Assembly (NCBI RefSeq): GCF_000010125.1 | Contig: NC_007350.1 | Span: 2,418,001 to 2,482,000, forward strand | Length of the DNA stretch: 64,000 nucleotides | From: Staphylococcus saprophyticus subsp. saprophyticus ATCC 15305 = NCTC 7292 | GTDB lineage: Bacteria; Bacillota; Bacilli; Staphylococcales; Staphylococcaceae | Direction: 5' to 3' | Shown here: positions 24,430 through 33,192 of the stretch, in pieces | How the letters are laid out: each line of letters begins with the position of its first letter | How positions within the stretch are numbered: the stretch's first letter is position 1 | The notes under the pieces: model-generated | What the model was told of the DNA's origin: nothing | Databases searched by the model: none | What the model saw: only the letters and a program-made list of their open reading frames with translations | Translations under genes and position numbers: made by a program

Positions 24430-25308
24430 TTATTTTTGCTGGTTCGCATCGTACTGTACCATCGTTGGCTGTGGTGTTTTAATTTCTTTAAGTTTAAATA
24501 ATTTCAAGATTTCTTTTCTTAAAATACGCCCACCTGACGCACCTTCGCCTGGAATTGTCTCTGCAGACACACTCAATACGATTTCGTTATTTGTAATCGA
24601 ATTAACACCTACTACTTCTGGTGTCGAGATAAATAAGTAATATTTAGATCTAATAGATTCAAAATATGTCGTCAGTACTTCTTCCACATGATCAATGTCT
24701 TCTGAAATAGATACTGGAATTTCAACAATTGCCTCACCATTTATAACTGAATAATTGGTAATTTCCCCAACACTCCCATTCGGTAGCGTTGTTAATTCAC
24801 CTGTAATGGTATTAATGCGCATTGATCTTAAACCAATCGATTTCACTGTGCCTTCTGCCACGGGAGAACCACTATTACTAATTTTAACATAATCCCCAAC
24901 ATCAAACTGATTTTCGAAAATAATGAAGAAACCTGTAATAATATCTTTAACAACAGTTTGAGCACCAAAACCTACTGCAAGACCAACGACACCCGCACTG
25001 GCAATAATGCCACCTACGCTTATACCGAATTTACTTAAAATGGTCGTCAGTACTATAAACCATACCACATAAGATACTACATTTTGAACTAATGATATCA
25101 AAGTTTTCGAACGCTTTTTATTCCCACTTTTGCCTTTATTTTGAATTTTAAAGAACTGCGCAATCGCTTTATTCACAAAGCGCAAAATAATCCATGCCGC
25201 GACAACGTATACAATAATCATAATCAGATTAGATAGTAAAGCTTGATACGTTTCCGGCTTTGTTAAAGGTTCTATAATTGAATATAGGATACTTTTAATT
25301 TGACCCAA
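24430..25308 (-). CDS. mscS: Small-conductance mechanosensitive channel, MscS family
   Basis: 292 residues from a TTG at 25308, preceded by AGGAGGGAA. Helices at about 20-42, 65-85 and 93-120; the pore helix carries GIIASAGVVGLAVGFGAQTVVKD, the classic glycine/alanine TM3 pattern, followed by the beta domain (FDVGDYVKI) and a C-terminal alpha/beta domain. It releases solutes under hypo-osmotic shock. In S. aureus parB lies directly upstream; here that position is taken by about 33 kb of other genes. Confidence 0.93.
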   Translation of the reverse strand: MGQIKSILYSIIEPLTKPETYQALLSNLIMIIVYVVAAWIILRFVNKAIAQFFKIQNKGKSGNKKRSKTLISLVQNVVSYVVWFIVLTTILSKFGISVGGIIASAGVVGLAVGFGAQTVVKDIITGFFIIFENQFDVGDYVKISNSGSPVAEGTVKSIGLRSMRINTITGELTTLPNGSVGEITNYSVINGEAIVEIPVSISEDIDHVEEVLTTYFESIRSKYYLFISTPEVVGVNSITNNEIVLSVSAETIPGEGASGGRILRKEILKLFKLKEIKTPQPTMVQYDANQQK

Positions 25309-25534
25309 CCATATTCCCTCCTAATATAAGTCTCTTTATCACTGTATTATACTCATTTTAGCAATGAAACAAATCCAACTTGCGCTTTAGTATACAAAAA
25401 TGAACAAGTGGACGCATTGCTTATGCTTATATAAAGTTTAACCTTTTCTAGTTTATTAAAAATATAGGCTTTAGCAAAGTATTTTAGCAATGCTAGATAC
25501 ATTTTTTAATTTTTATACTTAAAAAAAGACAAAA

Positions 25535-25578
25535 GAAAAAGAACCATAATTAAAAATTATGATTCTTTAACACCCAAT
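25535..25578. repeat. Terminator-like repeat, left copy flanking the mini-peptide locus
   Basis: AAGAACCATAATT/AATTATGATTCTT forms a hairpin followed by TAACACCCAA. A second copy at 26178-26219 shares the hairpin layout and the CTTTAACACCCAA end. The pair brackets the micro-gene region. Confidence 0.55.
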
Positions 25579-25802
25579 TAGTGATATTACTATATTAAAC
25601 CTATATAATTCAAGTCTTTTTAATTAATTTATAACTCCTATAAGATTTAAACGCATTCATTCAAATATCCTGAGGACTACATTAATTTTATTATATTTAA
25701 TGACCCGCACTCATAAACTGAAATAATCAAATTAAATATAATTGAATTTTAATAAATATATAATATTAATATTCTAGTATTATTTTTATACATCTAGGCA
25801 TT

Positions 25803-25833
25803 TTGTTACAAAAAAATATTAAATTGTTATAAT
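25803..25833 (+). promoter_or_regulatory. Promoter of the mini-peptide locus
   Basis: TTGTTA (25803-25808) and a consensus TATAAT (25828-25833) lie 25 bases ahead of the first micro-gene's start, with an AAAGGAGG ribosome site between. Spacing is 19 bases; TTACAA (25806-25811) gives 16. Confidence 0.5.
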
Positions 25834-25857
25834 ATTCAAATAAAGGAGGTGTGTCGT

Positions 25858-25914
25858 ATGCTAGCTAACTTAGTAGAACAAATTCTTTCTTTAATCCTAG
25901 ACCAAATTGAATAA
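25858..25914 (+). CDS. 18-residue amphipathic mini-peptide
   Basis: ATG at 25858 preceded by AAAGGAGGTG, stop TAA at 25912. The full product is MLANLVEQILSLILDQIE, an amphipathic helix with leucine and isoleucine on one face and Glu/Gln/Asp on the other, net negative. Good promoter and ribosome site make translation likely. It could be a PSM-like peptide, a leader peptide, or a type I toxin. Too short for family assignment. Confidence 0.5.
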   Translation: MLANLVEQILSLILDQIE

Positions 25915-25955
25915 CGCACAAGTTGTCACGTACAATTTATGAAGGAGGGGGTTTA

Positions 25956-26003
25956 ATGATTGAAAACATTATTGAACTCATTTTCAAGTCGCTTTTAAAA
26001 TAA
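25956..26003 (+). CDS. 15-residue amphipathic mini-peptide
   Basis: ATG at 25956, with AAGGAGGGGG upstream, stop TAA at 26001. The product is MIENIIELIFKSLLK. It lies 41 bases after the first micro-gene on the same strand and has the same build, a short helix with alternating hydrophobic and charged residues, here with two lysines. The very strong ribosome site argues against chance. Confidence 0.5.
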   Translation: MIENIIELIFKSLLK

Positions 26004-26004
26004 T

Positions 26005-26121
26005 TTGAGCACTGCTTTACATGAATCCTTTCGTTGTCGTTGTTGTGCACCAAACCCAAACTACATACATGATGAGCGTCCTTTACGCATGTGTAAGAAC
26101 ACAAACTCAAACTGTATTTAG
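26005..26121 (+). CDS. Possible cysteine-rich 38-residue peptide
   Basis: A frame starting at TTG 26005, overlapping the region just after the previous stop, reads LSTALHESFRCRCCAPNPNY, then a basic middle and MCKNTNSNCI, stop TAG at 26119. Five cysteines (CxCC...C...C) with a His-rich start look like a small metal-binding or disulfide-rich peptide. There is no ribosome site, so it would depend on coupling to the previous gene. It may instead be a decayed fragment of a larger gene. Confidence 0.3.
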   Translation: MSTALHESFRCRCCAPNPNYIHDERPLRMCKNTNSNCI

Positions 26122-26177
26122 TTTACAACCTAATAATTGATTTTGAGCACGATTTGAGCACGATTGTTATATCTTAA

Positions 26178-26219
26178 TAAAAGAATCTTAATTAAAGATT
26201 ATGATGCTTTAACACCCAA
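26178..26219. repeat. Terminator-like repeat, right copy flanking the mini-peptide locus
   Basis: AATCTTAATTAAAGATT forms a hairpin followed by ATGATGCTTTAACACCCAA, matching the left copy at 25535-25578 in arrangement and final 13 bases. Confidence 0.5.
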
Positions 26220-26283
26220 ATTTATATGATAAGTAATTACTTTAATGTATTGCACTTTCTAACATTTATGAGTAATGAACCAA

Positions 26284-26324
26284 GCGCACATACTGTCCCT
26301 TACAACGGTATGTGCGTGTTTTTT
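26284..26324 (+). terminator. Intrinsic terminator downstream of the mini-peptide locus
   Basis: GCGCACATAC pairs with GTATGTGCGT and is followed by GTTTTTT on the plus strand. Confidence 0.75.
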
Positions 26325-26423
26325 ATCTTATATTACTTATACTGTCTCTGCAGCCCTTTAAAATTGAAAATACTGATAATACAAATGCCTTTGCTGATTA
26401 CCCGACGCCATGCGCATTCCATG

Positions 26424-26472
26424 TAAAAAACACACATCATTTATCCTCATATTTCAATAAATGACATGTGTA
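26424..26472 (-). terminator. Intrinsic terminator of mpsC
   Basis: ACACATCATTTAT pairs imperfectly with ATAAATGACATGTGT; on the minus strand it is followed by GTTTTTTAC, just beyond the mpsC stop. Confidence 0.7.
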
Positions 26473-26496
26473 TTTTCGGTTTCATGTTTGTTTCCA

Positions 26497-26865
26497 TTAT
26501 TCAATAATTTGTTTTTCTAAATCATTATGCAATTTAAAAATGATAATTCTTTCACCTGTTCTAGAACTTAAATCTGTATGAAAACTTTTCACTTTTTCGC
26601 CTGTTATAGACAGCACGATTTCATCAAGCGCTTCAATACCAGATTCAACCAGTTTAGAACGTGTTTTTTTTATAGTTAACAAACCTTCATTCGTTTCACA
26701 CACTTTGTACTCTGCTTGAGTCAATACGCCATGTAAACTCACAATAATCATGTCACGTAATATATCCGTTTTAACTGACAGAGAGCCGCGGCCAAGGAAG
26801 TCTTTTTCCCATTGGGTAATTGCTTTGCTGATTTCAGACTCATAGCGACCTTTGGTCATTTTCAT
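26497..26865 (-). CDS. mpsC: DUF2294 protein MpsC
   Basis: 122 residues, soluble, with the DUF2294 pattern: an N-terminal helix (SEISKAITQWEKDFLGRGS), a beta strand with RDMIIVSLHGVLT, and the C-terminal block EKVKSFHTDLSSRTGERIIIFKL. In S. aureus mpsC follows mpsA and mpsB. Its role is not established; the other two form the CO2/bicarbonate-supply complex. It is 160 bases downstream of mpsB and ends in its own terminator. A second, frameshifted DUF2294 gene lies at 43328-43721. Confidence 0.85.
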   Translation of the reverse strand: MKMTKGRYESEISKAITQWEKDFLGRGSLSVKTDILRDMIIVSLHGVLTQAEYKVCETNEGLLTIKKTRSKLVESGIEALDEIVLSITGEKVKSFHTDLSSRTGERIIIFKLHNDLEKQIIE

Positions 26866-27027
26866 AAAATATGCATCTCCTGTAGAACTAAAATTAGAAA
26901 TTCATTTTAACAAAGATAACAGTACCATTTTTTAATCACTTTCTCCATAGTTCTGTCATATTCCCTAGGAAATAACATTGGTTGTCATACGTTAACAAAT
27001 GCTATGATCCATCATGCTCAGTTCGCA

Positions 27028-29682
27028 TTAACTAAATTTTTTAACTTCGTTTGACCATTCATGCCAGTGATTGTCTTCGTCAACACTTGCTAAACGAACC
27101 CAACCATGCATGACTTTCTGCTTAAATGTTTCATCATTTTCTAATAACCGACTAATAAAGGCTTGTGGTGCTTGGATTACAACAACTAATCTAATCGGTG
27201 AATGATACATCTTATTATCTGCTGACATCACGGATTGCCATGGTAAACCGGTCAATAAATCACTTGCATTACCTTGCATCACGCCGATACCTGCAGTCAC
27301 TGATTGTGTTGTTTTACTACCACTTCCGTAATAGTGCGGCGCAACCGTAGATGCGTAATATTGTAAGTTAATCCATTGCGCTACAAGTGCTGGACCCGCA
27401 ATAATATTTTCTAAAATAGTGCCATTTTCATCGTTTTTCCAATTATAATTATGCAAAAATGCTCTTCCTGCTAAATCACTCTGTTTAGTTAATTCACGCT
27501 GACCAATGATAAACGCTGCATTTTTAGCTAGACCCCATTCTGGTCTAATTTCACTCCAATCATTCGTTAATCGATACACTTCATGATTCGGATTGCGATT
27601 AGTTAAATTATTATTCGGCAATTGAGAGAGGCGTTTTTTATTTGCTTGATAACTAATTTTTGGCATGGCCGCTTCAATATTTTCATACGCATTACGTGCC
27701 GCTTCTGTAAGCTTAGGTACGTAAATCCATGTCAATGTATCAATAGAAGTTTGATGTTCTGCAGCAGCGAAGATTGTCGTCTCAGGAATAGCTACACCCT
27801 CTTGCAACAAACCTTGTCTCACTTCTGGCAAATTACATAACTGCGCCAATACTTTTGCATTAAAACCACTCGCCGCACCACCACATGCACCACAATCTAA
27901 TGACGCTGCATAGGGATTATTGGCACTCTGACTTCCATGTCCACACATGACAACTAACGGTGCGAAATCGTCTGTTAAGTCCATTAGTTTAAGTGCTTGT
28001 AGAGCGTAGTTCACTTTTTCTTCATCTGTAAAACCAACCGGCAAATCATCTTCCAAATGTATGTGGCGATGATTGTGCTGATGTTGTGGTTCATAATTTA
28101 AAGTCAATGCAGTATCATTGGGTTTCTTTAACCAACTTGTATAAAATTTTCGAATAACACTGCCAACACTTTTCGGTATAAAACTACGTGTAAACATTTG
28201 TAGCGATAACCACGGACCACTTAATTCTGGTAATAGTAAGCTAGGCAAGACATTTTGTTTCATTTTTTTAAATGTATACGTCACTGATTCTAATGCATGT
28301 TTACGTTGTTGGAATGCATTAGGCTCGTGCTCATGAGTATATTCTTTAATCTTATGCTGTGGCTGGTTCATTACAGGTAATGATGGATGACTATACTTTT
28401 TACCCAGTTCCGCTTTTTCGATTGGTAAACCGAAAAATCCAGCTATACCAATAGTTTCAAATGGACCATTAGCTTCAATGTGCTTCCTAAACGGTTCAGA
28501 ACGCACATCAATACAAAATGCCATTTGTACTAATGTTTGTGATTGTTGTTCAGCCTCAACGCTTGATTTCGGTCCGATCATTGCTTTCAATTGTTGATTA
28601 TAAGTCGCTTCCCAAGCGTCTAACCATAATTTTCTACAAAATTGTTCATTGAATCGATACGCAAATTGAATATGTGCTTGTTGTGCTTCGATAGATAGAG
28701 CTTTCCAAGATTGCATTGAAAAATTGCCCCACTGGATCCATGATGCAATCAGCTCTTCTTTATTCATATCATTTAAATCTTCAGGCTGTGATACAGGTAA
28801 ATATGGCTCAACAATTGCCCATTCCATAGCAATACGGATAGCAAGATAAGAAAAAAGTAAGTCATGCACTTTGTGATTATGTTCATCTTGCCATAGCATC
28901 ATGCCAGCCCAACCAGGTAAAGATAGTAAGTGATTTTCTAAATATGTTTGCGCGTCTGCCTCTGAGATATTTAAATAGCTTAATGCTTGTTGCATTAAAT
29001 CCTCTGCCTCATTAGGTAATGATTTTAAACGTGCGCGTTGATCTTTGGTTAACGCAGGATCATACGCTACTAATCTACGCCAAGCATAGAATAATCCCTT
29101 GTCACGATTTGGCATTGTCCATCCAGATTGTGCATCATCAATATATAATTTACACCACTTAATCGTATGGTAATCCACCGTATCAATCAGTCGTTCATTT
29201 TTTTCATCTAAAATGTATGTACTCTTTAACGGTACAGTATTTTCAGATTCAAATTTGACCTGTTCATTTAAATCACTAACTAATGCTTCTAGCTGCGATT
29301 TAATATCCGTAGGTGTTTCCAACGTCTCCAATTTCAATGCGTTACGGCCATATTGCGCTGCATTTTCTCTTGGAATCTTTAATGCTGTATCATTTAACCA
29401 TTGTTGAAAAAATTGTTCTACATACGCATCATCAATTTCGCCTTTTTGATTGGCTTCCAAAATAGTCATTCGTGCAGGATACATATCTACTTTGCGCGTT
29501 TCTTTTAACCAATGGGCGATTTCATCAAATGATTTATGTTCTAGCCTTGCCCACGGACTTCTAGCAGCGAACACTGAAATAGGTGACAATGGTACGATTA
29601 CGTTACTCGCACGTGTAACTTTATCATGTATATCATCAATATATGTCGACGCTTGCGTTGATTCTATCTTTGATACGCCCAT
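27028..29682 (-). CDS. mpsB: DUF2309 inorganic-carbon uptake subunit (MpsB / DabA-like)
   Basis: 884 residues, the usual DUF2309 length. The zinc-site blocks typical of DabA are present: AFCIDVRSEPFRKHIE (Cys and Asp ligands) and VVMCGHGSQSANNPYAASLD followed by CGACGG (His and Cys ligands), as in beta-carbonic-anhydrase-like sites. With MpsA it forms a membrane complex that provides bicarbonate/CO2 and helps maintain membrane potential; in S. aureus loss causes a need for high CO2. The ATG at 29682 overlaps the mpsA stop region, so translation is coupled. Confidence 0.92.
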   Translation of the reverse strand: MGVSKIESTQASTYIDDIHDKVTRASNVIVPLSPISVFAARSPWARLEHKSFDEIAHWLKETRKVDMYPARMTILEANQKGEIDDAYVEQFFQQWLNDTALKIPRENAAQYGRNALKLETLETPTDIKSQLEALVSDLNEQVKFESENTVPLKSTYILDEKNERLIDTVDYHTIKWCKLYIDDAQSGWTMPNRDKGLFYAWRRLVAYDPALTKDQRARLKSLPNEAEDLMQQALSYLNISEADAQTYLENHLLSLPGWAGMMLWQDEHNHKVHDLLFSYLAIRIAMEWAIVEPYLPVSQPEDLNDMNKEELIASWIQWGNFSMQSWKALSIEAQQAHIQFAYRFNEQFCRKLWLDAWEATYNQQLKAMIGPKSSVEAEQQSQTLVQMAFCIDVRSEPFRKHIEANGPFETIGIAGFFGLPIEKAELGKKYSHPSLPVMNQPQHKIKEYTHEHEPNAFQQRKHALESVTYTFKKMKQNVLPSLLLPELSGPWLSLQMFTRSFIPKSVGSVIRKFYTSWLKKPNDTALTLNYEPQHQHNHRHIHLEDDLPVGFTDEEKVNYALQALKLMDLTDDFAPLVVMCGHGSQSANNPYAASLDCGACGGAASGFNAKVLAQLCNLPEVRQGLLQEGVAIPETTIFAAAEHQTSIDTLTWIYVPKLTEAARNAYENIEAAMPKISYQANKKRLSQLPNNNLTNRNPNHEVYRLTNDWSEIRPEWGLAKNAAFIIGQRELTKQSDLAGRAFLHNYNWKNDENGTILENIIAGPALVAQWINLQYYASTVAPHYYGSGSKTTQSVTAGIGVMQGNASDLLTGLPWQSVMSADNKMYHSPIRLVVVIQAPQAFISRLLENDETFKQKVMHGWVRLASVDEDNHWHEWSNEVKKFS

Positions 29683-29683
29683 T

Positions 29684-31213
29684 TTAATGCCCTCCTTTAG
29701 ATAAATATGATTTCAAATAGTTAGGGTGTCGTTCTACCGATTCAAGTTTCGCATCACCTAATCGTACAATCCACATGTATAATATCGAGAATGCTTTTGA
29801 CGAACGATTACGTGCTACCCAAGTACTCATCAAACTACCAAATAGCAATAATACTGCAACTATCACTACTGCAAACATTGGTGGTTGTGCGCTATGGAAT
29901 GTGATTGTATGTAAAGCGCCACTGAAAAAGTGATGTACAATATAATAGACTGCACCAACCACAATGAGTACAAACAAGCCCATCATACGACCAAATCGAC
30001 CTTCTCCAAACGCAACAAGTTGTGTCCATGATACTGATAACGACCATGCTAAAATCAAACCACTTACTAGTCGATAACCCTGTTCTGGCGCTGATAACCA
30101 AAAGCCTAACCCGATTGCGATTGCAAGACCTCGACCAATTAGAATCCATAGATAAGACATGCGTTCATTAACTCGGCTTGGAACGTTAAAATGACGCACC
30201 GCTGAACCAGAACGTAAGAATAACGTCGCTTTAAACAAACCGTGCAATATTAAGTGAATGATTGCAGGAATGTAGGCACCTAATGCACACTGAATTAACA
30301 TAAAGCCCATTTGACCAATCGTTGATCCAACAAGTAATCGTTTATAATCAACATGCACTAAACTGATACCCGCACCAATTAAAACAGATACACTTGCAAA
30401 CACAAGTAAGACCATCGTTGCGATGTCACCATTAAATAGTGGTGAAAAACGTGTCAGCATAATACCACCCGCATTAACAATTCCCGCGTGCATGATTGCT
30501 GATACCGGTGTAGGTGCTGCTACAGATTCAATCAACCATCTTTGGAATGGCCACTGTGCAGCTGGTACCATAACCGCTAATATAATTAATATATTGATTC
30601 CAAATTTTGACCAAGCATTGATCTGCGCTAAATTACTCTCTGTAAATATAGCAGTGTAATGCCATTCTCCTGTTATTAAGCCGATCCAAACAACAGCGAT
30701 TGCTAAAGCTATCCAACCTAAGAAGAACAACTTACCTGTCACAATTGCTGCGGCTCTAGTAACTCTCCAAGCACTCGTCAAACTAATTAAAAGTGTTAGC
30801 CCTATTAAAGTACAACCCCAGCTTATAACCATTATGCGGATGTCACCAGTTAACCATGCCATTGCCGCAAAACTTGTCGTCAATGTAAATAACATGAAAT
30901 ATTTTCGATAGCTTCTATCTCCTGCTAAATATCGTATACAATAGCGTTGAATAATTAATCCAATAAATAAAACAAAAAATGCCATTAACCAAGCTAAAAT
31001 ATCTAAATACCACAAACCAGCTTCAACCTGATTTGAAGTAAATAGGAGTCCGATAAATGCTAGCAACGGTGGTAAAGCAACGATACAAATATGTATGCGC
31101 ACATAAGCAACTGGAATACGTTTATTTAAAAATATAATTCCGCTCAGTGCAGCAATAATAATGGTTATGAAAAAGATAGTTAACAGTATAGATGCATTAA
31201 ACGATGTAAGCAT
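29684..31213 (-). CDS. mpsA: NADH-dehydrogenase-like (NuoL/NdhF) membrane subunit MpsA / DabB-like
   Basis: 509 residues from the ATG at 31213, eight bases after AAAGGAG; the frame continues to 31354, but that part holds the leader terminator. About 13-14 helices, with the proton-antiporter core: WPFQRWLIESVAAPTPVSAI, then MHAGIVNAGGIMLTRF, and later HLILHGLFKATLFL with the conserved lysine and histidines. It supplies ion-driven energy for the MpsB carbon-uptake partner. A terminator-like hairpin in its 5' leader suggests attenuation. Confidence 0.92.
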   Translation of the reverse strand: MLTSFNASILLTIFFITIIIAALSGIIFLNKRIPVAYVRIHICIVALPPLLAFIGLLFTSNQVEAGLWYLDILAWLMAFFVLFIGLIIQRYCIRYLAGDRSYRKYFMLFTLTTSFAAMAWLTGDIRIMVISWGCTLIGLTLLISLTSAWRVTRAAAIVTGKLFFLGWIALAIAVVWIGLITGEWHYTAIFTESNLAQINAWSKFGINILIILAVMVPAAQWPFQRWLIESVAAPTPVSAIMHAGIVNAGGIMLTRFSPLFNGDIATMVLLVFASVSVLIGAGISLVHVDYKRLLVGSTIGQMGFMLIQCALGAYIPAIIHLILHGLFKATLFLRSGSAVRHFNVPSRVNERMSYLWILIGRGLAIAIGLGFWLSAPEQGYRLVSGLILAWSLSVSWTQLVAFGEGRFGRMMGLFVLIVVGAVYYIVHHFFSGALHTITFHSAQPPMFAVVIVAVLLLFGSLMSTWVARNRSSKAFSILYMWIVRLGDAKLESVERHPNYLKSYLSKGGH

Positions 31214-31284
31214 TTCAGATTCTCCTTTGTAAGATATAATGTAGTGCAGACTACTTAATTGCATGATAGGTTGCGTAGCACACC

Positions 31285-31345
31285 ACAAAAAAGCCGACAA
31301 TATACAATAAACCCTGAACGATTCATTACCATTGCCGGCTTCATA
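31285..31345 (-). promoter_or_regulatory. Attenuator-like terminator in the mpsA leader
   Basis: On the minus strand AAGCCGGCAAT pairs with ATTGTCGGCTT around a 29-base loop and is followed by six T, about 70 bases before the mpsA start. A second possible hairpin (CACTTT/AAAGTG, about 31350-31375) precedes it, and a promoter-like TTGTTA/TATATT pair lies further upstream. This arrangement could couple mpsABC to a signal. No known riboswitch motif is recognised. Confidence 0.55.
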
Positions 31346-31777
31346 ACAACGCACTTTTTTAAATCTAAAGTGTTTTGCTTTGCTACCTAATATATAATTT
31401 CATGTTTTTAAATTTAACAATAAAAGCTTTACTTCACGCAATATGTCGTATGATTTGAACTTTTAACTCTTATTCGTCCACTTTTTCAATTTGCCAATAT
31501 TTCTATTAACATCTTGCTAAAGCCGTAATATCAATTAAAGCGCGTCCTTCAACGACTATATTTATTTTTATTTAATATTACTAATATATAATCATTATTC
31601 GTCATTGTCAAGAATAGCTATATTCATTCATACTGATAATAAGTGGAAAATACATAAAATAATAGAAACAAATAACTTTTTTTAATATAATCAATATATA
31701 TTTATCCTATTATTATTATCGACTATTCTTGTATTACGAATGATAACTTTACCTATGACGCATTTGGAGGTGTAAAC

Positions 31778-32530
31778 ATGGAGCATGCTCAAGATAAAAT
31801 CACTATGCGTGTGATTTTACTTGCAGGGAAAATATTATTATCTTCAGGCGCGGAGATTTCTCGTATAGAAGATACAATGAAACGAATCGCACAATGTATG
31901 GGCTACCATAATAGTCAGGGTTATGTGATTAATATTTTCATCAATTTTTCCCTAAGTGAAAATCATGATACACGCATTATCAGGATCAACAAAAATACCA
32001 CAAACTTGTTAAAAATATTTCAAGTCAATTCTATTTCACGTCAGTTAGCCAGTAATCAAATTTCAATTACCCAGGCCTTCGATCGCCTAAATCATATTGA
32101 ACAAGCGACACTTAGTATTAAATTGTGGAAGAAGTGTTTAGCTGCAGGTGTGATATCACTCAGTTTTTTATATTTACAGGGCGGGAATTTTCAAAATATT
32201 GTGATTACATTTATTGCTGGGTTACTTGGTTTTCTAATCGTTGAATGTATGCAAAGTAAATCTACGACCATGTTCATACCAGGATTCGTTGCATCTTTCG
32301 TTATTGGCGTCATTGTCCTGCTAGGTAGTCAACTATTCAACATTCATCAAACGATAGGACCATCCTTGATTGCTTCTATTATGCCGATTGTGCCAGGTGT
32401 CTTAATTACCACAGCCATTCAAGACTTATTTAGCAGACACATGTTAATATTTACAGCCAAATTTTTAGAAGCGCTCGTTATCGCATTCGCTATAGGATCT
32501 GGCATTTCTATTGCTTATTTACTATTTTAG
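31778..32530 (+). CDS. Threonine/serine exporter ThrE-type, N-terminal component
   Basis: 250 residues from the ATG at 31778 (GGAGGTG). A soluble N-terminal region (GKILLSSGAEISRIEDTMKR, typical of DUF1212/ThrE) is followed by five helices with PGFVASFVIGVI and IMPIVPGVLITTAIQDL. It is one half of a split ThrE exporter; the other half follows 12 bases later. The 560 bases upstream of the gene contain only the mpsA leader and AT-rich promoter sequence. Confidence 0.88.
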   Translation: MEHAQDKITMRVILLAGKILLSSGAEISRIEDTMKRIAQCMGYHNSQGYVINIFINFSLSENHDTRIIRINKNTTNLLKIFQVNSISRQLASNQISITQAFDRLNHIEQATLSIKLWKKCLAAGVISLSFLYLQGGNFQNIVITFIAGLLGFLIVECMQSKSTTMFIPGFVASFVIGVIVLLGSQLFNIHQTIGPSLIASIMPIVPGVLITTAIQDLFSRHMLIFTAKFLEALVIAFAIGSGISIAYLLF

Positions 32531-32542
32531 GAGGCGTATATC

Positions 32543-33001
32543 ATGACCTTAATCTATGCATTCTTGTTTAGCTTTACTGCCTCTTACTTTTTCGCAGTAA
32601 TATATGATGCGCCTAAAAATTTATTCTTTGCTGCTGGATTAGCAGGTACATCAGGATATCTTATTAGTTTTATATTAAATGACCTATTACAAATTGATAG
32701 TATCTATTCTAGTTTGCTTGGCAGTTTAACTTTAGGTGTGATGAGTCATATCATGAGTCGAATCCTTAAATCTCCTGTAGTCATTTTTATGATTCCCGGT
32801 ATCATCCCTTTAGTGCCTGGTAGTTTAGCCTATAAAGCGATGCAACAATTGGTAACATTAAACTTTACTGAAGCTAACAATACGTTTATTAGAACTATCC
32901 TTATCGCAGGGTCCATCGCCTTAGGCTTACTGCTGTCTGATCAATTATCAAAAACATTGAATATTAAAAAATACTGGAAAGTAAAACGTAATCGTTTATA
33001 A
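32543..33001 (+). CDS. Threonine/serine exporter ThrE-type, C-terminal component (DUF3815)
   Basis: 152 residues, five helices. IMIPGIIPLVPGSLAYKAM echoes the PGVxxPGS motif in the partner. The pair is translated together (AGGAGG before the ATG at 32543). Together the products would export threonine and serine by proton exchange. Confidence 0.86.
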   Translation: MTLIYAFLFSFTASYFFAVIYDAPKNLFFAAGLAGTSGYLISFILNDLLQIDSIYSSLLGSLTLGVMSHIMSRILKSPVVIFMIPGIIPLVPGSLAYKAMQQLVTLNFTEANNTFIRTILIAGSIALGLLLSDQLSKTLNIKKYWKVKRNRL

Positions 33002-33011
33002 TACGTGAAAA

Positions 33012-33043
33012 ATCCCCTTGCTATTTGAAATAGCAAGGGGCAA
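33012..33043. terminator. Terminator between the ThrE pair and arsB
   Basis: CCCCTTGCTATTT/AAATAGCAAGGGG is a nearly perfect stem. The better T tract (ATTTTTC) is on the minus strand, serving arsB; on the plus strand it is followed by CAAAACG. Confidence 0.65.
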
Positions 33044-33192
33044 AACGTATGACGGTATAATTGATAATGTTGCATTGTAATTTTTCTATATTTAGTTAAA
33101 AATTCAAGTTATACTATTCGTTCTGACTATCATATGTCTTTTTAAATCCTGATTATTCTAAACCTGGCTATCAATGCAGATCGCAATAAAGT

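Noticed and set aside
25858-26003. CRISPR-like or direct-repeat array in the region with similar hairpins
   Set aside because: Only two imperfect repeats more than 600 bases apart, with no regular spacers.
26226-26426. 66-codon plus-strand frame between the mini-peptide locus and mpsC
   Set aside because: It lacks a ribosome site, crosses a terminator, and has no recognisable composition.
31214-31354. Longer N-terminus for MpsA
   Set aside because: The extension overlaps a strong leader terminator and lacks a ribosome site; the ATG at 31213 has a good one.
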